A DNA stretch of 64,000 bases from Cryptomeria japonica (lineage: Eukaryota > Streptophyta > Pinopsida > Cupressales > Cupressaceae), in contig NC_081413.1 in assembly GCF_030272615.1 (NCBI RefSeq), positions 447,002,538 to 447,066,537 of the forward strand, given 5' to 3'. How positions within the stretch are numbered: the stretch's first letter is position 1; each line of letters opens with the position of its first letter. The notes beneath the pieces are model-generated. The model saw only the letters and a program-made list of their open reading frames with translations, made no database searches and was not told where the DNA came from. Both the position numbers and the translations under genes were made by a program. Of this stretch, positions 1-10,455 are shown piece by piece.

Positions 1-1007
1 TTTGCACACTGAACTTAATATTTTGAAATAATCTGATTCACCTCCCCTCTAAGTGTCCATTTGTGTTCTTTAGATTGATTGGGATTGGATTTCGATAATG
101 AAGGAAATATCTTAGATGAGATAAATTTGGCATTTTGAGGGTGCTATGAATGGATTTGGAGCTCAAATGGACAACATAAATTTTCTTGAAGGGTGGATGA
201 TTTTGTGAGGAGTGAAGATTCCAATTTATAAATTGGATGGGCCCAAAATGGAGGGTCAAGATTGATCCTAAATGAAGGGCTAGGATTGAAAGAATGAGGG
301 AAAGGATTGAGAGGACCACGTGGGATATCTAAGAGATTTCTGATAAATGCATTTCTTATCTCCATACTTATCAAGTACATGGGGAAGATCTCCCCAAGTA
401 CATTGGGAAGAGGAGAAGGAATATAAAATTCATTGGGAGAGGACAAAAGGAATTAAAAATTCCAATATAATGGATTGTGTGGGGAGAATAAATGGAGAAA
501 GGAATTAAAAGTTTCTTGGGAAGAGGGGAATGGGGAGATTCAAGGATTTTGAAATTCCTTGGAAGAGCCAAAGTTGGTGCATTTAAGGTTTGGAAGGTGA
601 GATGAGAAAGGTCATTTATGACATGTTAACTCATTCCTAATCAAGGTGATTAGGGATGTGTAAATGATTAAAGGGATTGATTAGGTGGGTAATGAGGGGT
701 TAGGAGTGCAAGTGGGAATATTAAGAGGATGTAACATGAGGAGAGAGAATGAGTGGAGGAATATCTAATTGGAGGAAATGATAAGCATGATAAGAGTGGG
801 ATTAATTAGACTAGATCATATGATTAGGAAGGGTGATTTGTAGGAATCAAATGATTAACTGATTAATTAGAATTAATTAACTAATCAAGTTTTAGAAGAA
901 ATAATGAAGGTTGAAATGATTTTAGAAAAATACGGAATAATTAATTTTGATAAATTAATTATAAGGCTATATTGATGAAATTAATTAAATTTGATTTAAT
1001 AAAATTG
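1..1007. other. Left flank, no gene recognised
   Basis: No coding similarity is visible on either strand. From about 360 to 800 the plus strand is strongly purine-rich, with loose repeats of a GGGAAGAGG/AAGGAATTAAAA theme. From about 850 to 1000 it becomes AT-rich, with many TTAATTAA-like words. It ends where the remnant LTR of the neighbouring Ty3/gypsy element begins. Confidence 0.5.
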
Positions 1008-1068
1008 TTGTTAAAAAGTTTCACCCTATGATGATCAAACTTAATCATCAACCTTGTGAAATATGGAA
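1005..1068 (-). repeat. Residual 3' LTR end of the Ty3/gypsy element
   Basis: About 55-65 bp here match the inner end of the 5' LTR at roughly 6513-6578. The shared core includes CACCCT.TGATGATCA and ATCATCAACCTT.TGAAA.ATGG. Integrase coding sequence runs directly into this block near 1060. The C-terminal part of integrase, the polypurine tract and nearly all of the 3' LTR are therefore missing, leaving only the LTR's last few dozen bases. Confidence 0.65.
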
Positions 1069-1700
1069 CTAATTTGATATCCCACAAAGGCCCTAGCATT
1101 GTCTGATATGATTGTGGAAGGGGCTCCAAATCTAGTTGCAATCCCCTCAAGGAATTGAACCACTGAATCTTGGTTGCATCCTTCAAAGCAACAACCTCTA
1201 CCTACCTTGTGAAATAGTTTGTGGTGGCCAAAATGCACTTGTGGCCTACACTTGATACTATATTGATAGGGATAATAAAGGCAAGCCCCCATTGTGCAAA
1301 AGGCTAATTAGAAAAGATGGGATGAAGGGGAAGAGTTGCTAATCTATGTTATCCTACAAAGAGTGCACACTCCTTGCACTTCCTGGCCCACTAGTGTGCA
1401 TCACCAAATAATTAGGGCCAATAATAGCTTTTCCTTATGATTTTCATGGTTGTGGTCCTTGCTAAGAAATGGCCACATGAGGTTCCATTATCCTTTAGCA
1501 GCCTATTGGTTGGATCTTCATGGATGCACCTTAGCAGGACACCATTTAGGTCCCTTTTGAACAAATCCCATCCATCAAAGCATAGGGGATGGACTATAAC
1601 CTGAGATGTCTCCTCTTGGTTCTATCAAAGTGAGGAGGATAACTTCCATCCCTTAGAAAGGTGATCATGTTTTGGAACCAGTTAGATTGAACATTTTACT
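1060..1700 (-). pseudogene. Ty3/gypsy integrase fragment
   Basis: Integrase inserts the cDNA copy into the host genome. Minus-strand translation around 1300-1070 gives a recognisable catalytic-core stretch split over two frames. One frame carries the motif VVALKDAT-like (about 1190-1160). The other carries FGAPSTIISDNARAFVG (about 1135-1085), whose D lies in the second Asp motif of the DD-E core. The region between 1430 and 1380 carries remnants of the zinc-binding N-terminus. The frame shifts at about 1180, stops are frequent, and the catalytic Glu and C-terminal region are absent because the element is cut off at about 1060. Confidence 0.75.
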
Positions 1701-1799
1701 AGTTTGGAATTCGTTCTTCTTCCTACAACAAGAGGGGGACCTCTGAACCTTTCTCAAAAGATGAATTGAACTACTCACAGAGTCCTCTTCCCCTCACTA

Positions 1800-2132
1800 A
1801 CATGTTAATTTTGATATCAAGGTCATACTCGATGACCTTAGTGATCCATCCATCTATTTTCTAACCTATGTCCTTGTTGAGAAAGAAATCCTTAACACTA
1901 GCATGTCGAACCAAAAGTTGAATCCAATTGTTTGAGAGCATGTGTCTAAAATTTTTTAATTCTCTCACATTGTGATGACTTTCCTACCTAAGTTCATAGT
2001 CCTTTAGGCCTTCACTAAAAAAAGATATGGGTTGCTCCAATCCTTCCTGATTTAACTATGTTAGGACAACAAATATACTTGTATCTCCTCCTAATGTATA
2101 AAGGATGAAATCCTTCTCATAGTTTGGATTTA
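1800..2132 (-). pseudogene. RT-linked RNase H remnant of the Ty3/gypsy element
   Basis: Directly after the RT, the minus strand reads a motif like NYEKDFILYT followed by EQPISFFS, then VKDFFL, then WITKVIEYDLDIK. These are landmarks of the RNase H and connection region of plant Ty3/gypsy elements. Typical family members read close to YEQPIAFFS and WI.K..EYD.EIK here. The usual catalytic Asp cluster cannot be traced with confidence. In lineages with a second RNase H this copy is often degenerate, which fits. There are at least four in-frame stops. Confidence 0.65.
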
Positions 2133-3171
2133 CTAAGGTAGGAGCCTGAGAAATGGCCTACTTGATCTGATTAAATCCCTCCTTCCCTTAATTGGTCCAT
2201 CTAAAGGCAGATCCTTCTTGAGCATGGCAATGAGAGGCTTGACCAAGGCTACAAGCTTTAGGATAAACCTTCTAACAAAGTTGATTATTTCAAGAGAGAT
2301 TTGAAGTTTTTTCTTATGATGTAGAAGTGGAAGAGATACAATAGCTTCCACTCTCTCTAGGTCTATGGCCAGACCATCTTTGGATACATTGTGTCCAAGT
2401 AGTTTCCCCTGGTCAGTGGCAAATACACACTTGTTGGGGTTCAAGGACACACCATATTCCCTGCACTTTTTGAATACTTCCTCAAGGTGAGCAAAGTGGT
2501 TTGTTGCATGTTTGGAGTATATAGTGATATCATCAAGATATACTAGTACAATTTTTTTTAATACTCCCTTAAAGGCCATATACATGGCTCTTTGAAAAGT
2601 TGCACCTGCATTTGTTAGTCCAAAGGAAATTTTACAGTAGGCATAAGTGCCCCACTTAGAGTAGTAAATGCAATTGTAAATTGGTATGATTCTTGGGCTA
2701 TGATCTAATTATACCCTGAGTACCCATCTGAGAATGAAAATCTTTCTGAGCCACTAACTTTTACTAAAATTTTATCCATAGAAGGGAGAGGATAATGATC
2801 TTTAAGGGAAGATCTATTGAGATCCCTAAAGTCAACACACAATCAAATTTCCCCATTCTTCTTCCTAACTGGAACAAGATTAGCTACCCAAGAAGAATGC
2901 TTGATTGGAAAAATAATACTAGATTCTATAAGTGTGGATAGCTCTTTTCTCATCAAAGGCTCAATTTTGGGGTTAGAGGTCTTTTATTTTGTCTATCTAG
3001 CTTTGCATTAGGATCTAACTCCATGGCATCCTGCGCTAAACTAGGATTAAATCCTTTTAGATCCTCATATTTAAAAGAAAAAAATATCATTATACTCTTG
3101 ACAAAGATTGATAAAAGTACCTTGATCACTTTGGGAACATACCTTTCCCAAGTTGAGAGCTCTTCCATCAA
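2133..3171 (-). pseudogene. Ty3/gypsy reverse transcriptase
   Basis: Reverse transcriptase copies the element's RNA into DNA. The minus strand shows the entry motif FKYEDLKGF with LAQ..MELDPNAK (about 3080-3010), typical of the stretch just before the RT palm. Downstream, 2585-2133 reads VLVYLDDITIYS, where YLDD is the active-site Asp pair (usual form Y-V/L-DD). It continues HLEEVFKKCREYGVSLNPNKC and LLGHNVSKDGL, as in other Ty3/gypsy RTs. Stops and frame changes break the region between 3000 and 2600. Confidence 0.85.
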
Positions 3172-3489
3172 ATATAGGGATTGATTTGTAGTCTCCTTTC
3201 TTTGCAGCCTGGTTCATTGCTCTCTCTTTCATCTAATAATTAGTGTTGAAGATCCTCTCCAAGGTGATCAAGCCCTTGGATAGTTTATTTGAGATCAATT
3301 GCATAATCTAATCTCCATATTGGTACTACAACATGTTTTTCTTTTTGTGTGAGAAATCTGCCTCATCTTGTAGGAAGCTCACAATCTGTTGACTATATTC
3401 AAAGACCTACCAATTCACTTGGTTATTAGGCACTGCAGGTCTCACCATAAGTTTGATCTATTGTTCTTTCTCTATTGCAACATGAGATG

Positions 3490-3880
3490 GAATGTCACAT
3501 TGAGCACCAACTGATGCTAATTAGTCAACACATTTATTCTGATTTCTAAGGACATTAGAAATATTGAAGGCCTCAAAACCTTCAATTAGGTCCCATGCTC
3601 TATGCTTGTAAGCTTTGAGAAGGTTGTTCTTGGTGGTGTTTTGGTTTCTAATCTGATTCACAACCAGCTCACTATCTGCATGTTATTCTAAATATTTGAT
3701 CCCTCTCATTTGTGTTGTTTGGAAACCCAAAATCAGAGCTTCATACTTAGCCACATTGTTAGTGCAACCAAAATGAAGTTTGAAAGAAAAGTAATATTTC
3801 TCCCCTTTAGGAGAAATTGGTAGTACACCGGCCCCTGAGCCATTTTTATTCCTTGATCCATCAAAGAACATTTCTCATAG
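3490..3880 (-). pseudogene. Additional RNase H domain located between protease and RT
   Basis: The minus strand reads FFDGSRNKNGSGAG (first catalytic Asp), then NNVAKYEALILG (catalytic Glu), then DSELVVNQI (third catalytic Asp). Near the end NVLRNQNKCVD is followed by a stop and LAS, resembling the RN..AD.LA close of plant RNase H folds. This is the second, archaeal-like RNase H known from the plant Tat lineage, not the normal RT-linked domain, which is recognisable separately at 2132-1800. Its place upstream of the RT is notable. The frame carries only a few stops and retains most catalytic residues. Confidence 0.8.
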
Positions 3881-4051
3881 TCCATGTATGTCACTGTCTT
3901 CTTTTGAGAGATTGGGGATACAAGCATCCTCCTCATGGATGAAATAGGTAGCTAGGCCTATGTCTTTGATCTCATCAATGTGATCAAACTAAAATGCATT
4001 TTCCCATTCATCAAGTAGGCAATCAGGAACCTCTTCCAACTGAGTCATAGG

Positions 4052-4570
4052 CTATCTTATTGAAATTTCTTCTTTCTCCTCGTGGATAGTATAATTCATG
4101 TTGATAGGACTTGGGATATAGGGATCTATATGATCATTGGCAATAGGCTCAGCCCTAATGGTTACTTTGGTACCATATCTTGTCCTAAAAAACATGTGAG
4201 ACCCATCAAAAGATAGGTAGCCACCTATCTTAGCAGTGAATTCCCTAGATAAACAAATGGCAAAATAGGCATGGAGGTCAATCACTAAAATGTCTTGCAA
4301 CACACTACAACCTGAGCATGCATGCAAGGTTATATTTAAATCTTTAATGACCCCCATAGTTTGAACTGATGTGTCATTAAGTTGTACCACTCCCCTTGTT
4401 ATGGGTTCATGCTTGATACGTAGGTGGTCAGTTATCCTTAGGCATAACTAGACTACTATTCCCACAATCTATCATGAAATTGTGAACAAGTTTATCTCCT
4501 ATGATTAATGATATATAAAAAGGAGGAGGCTTACTAATTTTGTTTGGATTATTTGCCTCCAAAGGTTGCA
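4052..4570 (-). pseudogene. Ty3/gypsy aspartic protease region
   Basis: The protease cleaves the Gag-Pol polyprotein. At about 4490-4440 the minus strand reads NFMIDCGNSSLVMP. This occupies the place of the retroviral-type D-S/T-G active-site loop, with Cys in the middle position. Further on, 4390-4052 contains LSREFTAKIGGYLSFDGSHM, a stretch typical of the end of the protease and linker in plant Ty3/gypsy elements. A single stop separates these two parts. The Cys in the active-site triplet suggests that the protease would be inactive. Confidence 0.7.
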
Positions 4571-5139
4571 CCAAGCTTGTAGAAATTGAAGAGCTGCAAC
4601 CTTGATTGGTCCCCTCTGCAACATCCGTACCCTTTATTACTTCTTGAAGTAGGTTGCTCTAAGATGGGATAGCAAGAGCATTCCACAAAGATACATTAAT
4701 GTTGGCCCTCTTTATTTGTTCAACAATATTGAAGGGGATAGTAGCTTTAGTAGGGACCTTTACAGTAACAAGGTTCGATTTTGATATTATAGGAACCTTT
4801 GGTTGCATCCCTTGCATGACCTTTTGAGTCAAATCCTGATCTTTATTTAGAGAAGCCAACTTATCAGGGGTCTTTGGCATTGTAGTCTTCATGGCAGCCT
4901 GTGGAGTCTAAGCTATTGTGGTAGAAGAAACAGTAGGGTCCATGACCCTCTTTTCTAATCTTGTATTGTTGGCCACATTATCCCGACTTGCCTAATTTAT
5001 TCCACAAAAATCAGCCTCCTACCAATTCATAAAATTTGTATCTCCCTATGGATGACAAGAGCAATCAACAAATTATTGCTTCCCTAATGTTGTTGGCTCA
5101 TTTTGTGCCACTAAGGCCTGAGAGAACTCACAATTCTAA

Positions 5140-6360
5140 CATGTGGCCTAATTATGTGGCTGATTGCATGAGACACACCAATCTTGTTCCTAAGTAAGAT
5201 TGTTCTGAATTGGCACTATAGCCTTTGAGGTACTTGTAGCTGAGAGATTCAATCTATTCAAGGGACTAGCATTACTCCATTGGTTCTACCCTTGAAAATT
5301 GGATCTCCGATGCTAATAGTTATGATTTTGTTGTTGGTAAGGCTTATTGTTTTGAAATTGTTGCCTCTTCAAGGTCACCAACTCATTACTAAGTCCCTGT
5401 ACTAGAGTCTTAAGCTCTTGCAACTCTTATGGCAGTGGAACATGTGCAAGTGTAAGGAGATGGATTTTGGAAGCCACTGGAATAGGAGCCAAAATAGGAT
5501 ATTGTGGAGGAGCCTCTATAAATAAGGGCATTAGAGGCCTAGGAGACAACTTTCCAACCTGTATTAGACAATTTTCTGCCCTTATGGTGGTATCATATGC
5601 CCCTAGAAGATTATCTCCTCCCATAGATTGAATCATTGTGGCAATTCCACTATTTAAAGCCTTAAGAAAATACAAAAAAACATGGTTTGATGACGGCTTT
5701 ACTAAAGATGGGATTCTATCCCATGTCTTATGAAATCTATAGTTAAAATTACCCATGAATTCATGGGGTGTTTTTTTGATTGTAGTTAGTTGTTCCATAA
5801 GTGAAAATGGTTACTTTTATCCTCAAAAATGTTTGTACAGATTCTCCCCTAATTCATCCTTATTGTGAACGGAGTTAGGAGCTAGTCCTCTATACCATTG
5901 AAGGGCCTTTCCTTTGAATGAGGTAGCACGAAGCCTCACTACAACATTGTCTTTAGTGACATCATACATAGTGCATATGCTTGACACATCCTAGATGTGA
6001 TCCTTCGGGGAGGTAGATGTCTCTCCAGTAAAAGATGTAAATTCTTTAGGGATACTATTGGAATGCTATCCTTTTGAGTTAGGTCTAAGGGGTTTCCACC
6101 ATCAAAGGTGACAAAGGTGTGTTCTATATGAACCATCATGGAAAATAATGGCCTATTAATATGGATGGCAGGGCCTTAGGTCGCATTAATCTTAGGAATG
6201 GTGGGGTAAAAAGAGACCTTAGGGATGTAGGTGATTCTCCTTGAGTTCCCCTAATAGGTGATAATGAATGTCTACCCCTTCTTCTTCTAGAACTAGAACT
6301 TGAAATCTCAAAGAATTGAAACTTACCTTTAGAAGATGCTTTGGTTTGAATTTTTGGCAT
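5140..6360 (-). pseudogene. Ty3/gypsy gag with degenerate zinc knuckle
   Basis: Gag packages the element's RNA. The first Met after the primer site is at 6360 and opens a basic, Ser/Arg-rich N-terminus. The central capsid-like part lies at 5798-5427 and contains FNYRFHKTWDRIP and FLYFLKAL, which resemble the retrotransposon gag domain. At about 5183-5141 a CX2CX3HX4C pattern (C-VS-C-NQP-H-N*AT-C) marks the nucleocapsid zinc knuckle, with a stop codon inside the loop. At least two frame changes break the region between 6136 and 5800. Confidence 0.7.
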
Positions 6361-6490
6361 GAAAGTGGCAACTAGTTATCACCAAGAGCTAAATTTGATC
6401 CTCAGAGTTGCCAAGTTCTTGATTGATTGCCTCCAAAGGCTAATTTTCTAAGAGCGACACTGAATCCTAAACAAAACATTTGAAATGTGT

Positions 6491-6508
6491 GTCCCACCAA
6501 GCGTACCA
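6491..6508 (-). other. Primer binding site of the Ty3/gypsy element
   Basis: On the minus strand the sequence TGGTACGCTTGGTGGGAC begins with TGG, as expected for pairing with the CCA end of a tRNA. It lies 10 bp inside the LTR edge near 6519 and about 130 bp before the gag ATG at 6360. I cannot name the primer tRNA with certainty. Confidence 0.6.
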
Positions 6509-6518
6509 AAAATTATTA

Positions 6519-6731
6519 TGACAGAGTTTACACCCTGTGATGATCAGACTAGATCATCAACCTTTTGAAACATGGAAACAACCTCCCAAGTGTGGGACAT
6601 GCAGAAGTTGGGTTGAGTCTCTGGAGAAGGTCGACTTCCTATCAATTTTGAGTGCAATTAGAACTTAATGAAGTGATTCTAAGAGGGAAAAGGGAGAAAG
6701 AGGGAATTCTTGAAAGAGGGGAGAAGGTTTG
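6519..6731 (-). repeat. 5' LTR of the Ty3/gypsy element, inner (3') segment
   Basis: This is the inner end of the LTR, next to the primer site. It ends near a TG on the plus strand at 6519 (CA on the minus strand) and shares its last 60 or so bases with the LTR remnant near 1005-1068. It is cut off at 6731 by the inserted solo LTR; 6727-6731 (GTTTG) is one copy of that insertion's target duplication. Confidence 0.7.
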
Positions 6732-9700
6732 TGTTGGGACTCATTATATTTGAGTCAAGTTTAGAGGCTCATTTTAAAATTTTGCCCTGCATTTCCAAAT
6801 GATCAAAAAATGAGTCAGTTTGAATGGCCTAGTTAAAGAGAGGGCAAAATGGAGCCAGTTGATTTTCAAAGGGTAAGGCTTGGGAAATGTGTCCTACATG
6901 TTTCATTTGGAAAATGAAGTGTTGTGCAACTTTTAGTTTTCAGTTTGGATCATTTTGTCAGGTACCCATTTCAAGGGGTGAGCTGAAAGTACATTTTAGG
7001 CACATTTGCAGATTTTTATTAAGTGGCCTACTTTGAGGGCTTATATCTTTTGCCCTGTCGATCATCATGAAGAATTTCAAAGTGGATTTAATTCTATGAA
7101 TAAATGTGAGTCATCTTGCCAAAGTTCAAGTCTTTATGAATCCGTTTTCTCAGTTTAGCAAGCTCAATCTATTTGCAGTTTGCATGGTTTGACAAGTCCC
7201 TATTTCAAAAGCTAGTCAGAGCCCTGTTTTGCATAAGTGTAAAAGTTGCCTCAGTGAGTGTCATGTCAGAATGTTTGTTCCAGGCTATTGTTGGTATAAA
7301 TGACAAGCTATGTTTCCAGTTTCAAGCTCCTTCCAATCCATTTGATCGGTTTTCAAAAGGGTTTCTTAAGCCATCTTTTTCAATGTTTCGTACTTTCATT
7401 ACCACATCAGTTAAAGTAGCCATTTTCATGAGCGCACTATTTGCACCTAGTCAGCCTATTAGTTGAACTGAGCATTATAGGTTTTGATATGTACTTCAAG
7501 GTACCTATGCCTCATATTTGAGGGTCTGCGGAGATCGTTTGATATTTTTAAGAAAGACATCATGAGTTGTCGGCGCATTGACTTCAGCAGGTCTGTAGTG
7601 TCAACAAAGCCAGTTGGTCATCTTTGACCATTAATATCTTTTCACTAGGGATTTTTCTTGAGAAACAATTTGGTAGAGTTCATGTTTGTATATCAAAGTA
7701 TGCGCCTGTCAAATGGTAAGGTCCAGAAAGGTGTTTTGACCAGTTTGAAAATTACATCTTCGCGATTAAATGCGAAAAATGTGATGTAGGTGCCTGAAAG
7801 TCACAAAACTCAGTTTGATGATCCGAAAACGGTGTTGATCATTTCTAGAGGTATGTTTAAGGTTCCTGAAGTATTTCAAAGGTCAATTGCATGAAAACAA
7901 AATTTTTTTTAGTCGGACCCACTTTGGGGCCCGACCTGGCTCATGCCCATGCATTTTTTATGGTGAAATGTTCTTATTTCATGGCAATGCATATCAATAC
8001 TAGCTTGATTGCAATTTGCTAGTTGGACAGTGAGAGAGTGGAGAAAGTTTAAAACCAAATGCAAATTGGTAAGTGGCAAATGTGAGAGAACATTTAAGTT
8101 TCCAGACAATTAAAAAGCAAATCCTTCGCAGCTAATGGTGATACAAAATTGACAAATATGGACACAATTTCAAATACATTCTATCTAGAGGTGATTAAAA
8201 ATGCCATAAATGACTTCAACCTTTAGAATAAGAAGAGGTTTTTATTTCCTTTTAATGAAGCAACAAAGGTAGCTACTGCAGATACCAAAACAATCACCAT
8301 TCTTTTAGATCAACATTTGAATTAAAAAAAATCTCCGACTTTGGATTAGCCAAGTTATTTGACCAAGCGAAAGCTTCCATGCAAATACAATTTTTTACAG
8401 GGGGATTGGCATTAGAGAAAATGGGTCATAATGTAAAAGGTTTTTAAAAACTAAAACTTCAAAGCAAATGCTTTTGTGGGTGCAGAGCCAAGCTTGACGC
8501 CCTTTGCCAGCATCCGTCTTTCACACAGGCAGTCATGTTGAAGAGGCAACAATAAACTTCCTATGTTGAGTTAAAGGCAAATTAAAAATTCAAGCAAAAG
8601 TAATTGGTAGGTGTAAATTATCCTTTCTTTGTCATGAGTTGGAAGGTGGAGAGTCACATGGAGGTGTTGGAAGGCAATTACAAAACCTTCAGGCATTAAT
8701 AACCTTTAGGAAAATGCTATTAGCAGATGAAATTAAATCCTCTTCCTTGCATGGCTTTGGCAAAGGTTAAAACAAGTTCAAAACCAAACGCAATTGGCAG
8801 TTCTGAAATATTTCCCTACCATGCGTGGTAGATGAGGCAGCGTTGAAGTCTTGAGGAAATGCAAACAACAACAACTTCAACGAATGCACATTAGTAGGCA
8901 TAAAGCTTTGCATGGTGGGTGAGCTGAATTATAGGAAACTTGGTAGGCATTGAAAGCTAGGCAAAACCCAGTGAAAACCTTGTGCAGAGCATGATGGAGA
9001 AAGGGGCAATTTAAAATTTCAAAAAATGCAGTTTACAGGTGTAAGATGAAGCTCCACGCTTAGCCAGCATCCTCCTTGGCCAGCCATGAAAAGTAAAAGG
9101 GCACCAAAGAAATTTCAAGCCAATAAAGTTAGCAGATGTAAAACCAACATTCCACAATTTTTGCCAACAACCTCTCCCTATTATGGCGTGGTTTTCTTTG
9201 TGTGGAAATGAAGGAGTTTAGGAGGCATTAAAATTTAATCAAATTTCATTTGGCAGGTGTAGTGTCTTCAACCTCCTCTCTTCCTGCATGGCAATGGGCA
9301 TTAAAACTTCCAGGCAGATGCAAAGGTGCCATTAAAAGTCTCAGAAAACCCGTCAAAATGCATTCTCAGGCATAAGGCAAGTATTATATAGCACTGGAAA
9401 GCTCTCGGAATAAGAAATTGAATCATGTAGTTTTTTTTAACAAATATGGGATATTTTGAGAGTAGTTTCCACGGGAAAGAAGGAGATATTTTTGCAGTTA
9501 AGGAAAAAGAAGACACATGGTATGTTCTGATGGATTCTGATCTTTTTCCCTCTCCTTCTTATTCCTAATTCTTCTCAATTGTAAGGGTTCCAGAATTTTG
9601 GAGGAAGTGCTCCAGTTTTCATGGCTTCCATTTCTGAATTTCTTGACCCAAACTTGTAAAATTCTATGGATCTTTTCAGGGTATAGAGGTTACATTACAG

Positions 9701-10450
9701 GATAGTAGATTGTTTTCTAGTTGCAGATCTTACTTGTGTCAGGCATGAGTAAATTTCCCACAATATTGTCTCTGTGTATGTATTTCATTATTATGAATTG
9801 AATCCTTAAGGAGGATAAAATTTGTCAATTTCAAGGAGATTCTGTGATTGTTCATAGGTATCCTTCAATGAAGGTTTTAGACTCTGTAATCAGTCACGAA
9901 TAATGGAATGTGTCCCAAATCTGATAATTTTGTGAATAAATTGAGTAGTGCATTAGTATAAGGTATTAATGCAGGAATATGGTTTAAGGAGAACCAATTT
10001 GTGACTAGGATGCACATTTGCAGTCCTGTGTGTGTCTCCATGCCCAATGAACAAGGCACTGGTCGTGCAGATTTGGGGATAGTTCAGATTTATACATTTT
10101 AAAGAAAATCTTTTCCCTTTATGTTTAGGGGTTTGTGTTCTATTCTTTCCAAGCTCTATTTCATCCTATTGTTTGTACAGATCTAGCCAATCTGTAGTGT
10201 TTCCTAACTTGTTGAGCTTGTGAAATGATCTATCTACTTATTGTTTGATGTTGTCATAAGTGTGTAATGAGTTAATTTCATGCATCAAAAGGGTGTCCCC
10301 TCCTAGGTCTAGCATAACCTGAAGTGCAGGAGGATCAATTAGGGTCCTATGTTATGTTTTCCAAGCCCTGATGTGTTTCATAGACTGAAATTGGCCATTT
10401 CATAGAAGGATTGCAGGTGTACTTGGGTTAATCATTTTTGTTGAACAACA
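6732..10450 (+). mobile_element. Solo LTR (3,719 bp) of the long-LTR retroelement family
   Basis: The block begins TGTTGGGACT and ends TGAACAACA, and is bounded by perfect 5 bp target duplications, GTTTG at 6727-6731 and at 10451-10455. Along its length it matches, in inverted orientation, the LTR at 55777-60134. Clear landmarks are the shared starts and ends, the GGGCCCGACCTG region near 7930 against 59130, and the GGGCATGGAG-type stretch near 10030-10050 against 56190. No internal region follows, so it is a recombination-derived solo LTR. It lacks roughly 0.6-0.8 kb present in the other copy. Small open frames inside it are not supported as genes. Confidence 0.9.
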
Positions 10451-10455
10451 GTTTG

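Noticed and set aside
7173-7466. 97-codon plus-strand open frame
   Set aside because: Located inside the solo LTR; the matching region of the other LTR does not keep the frame open.
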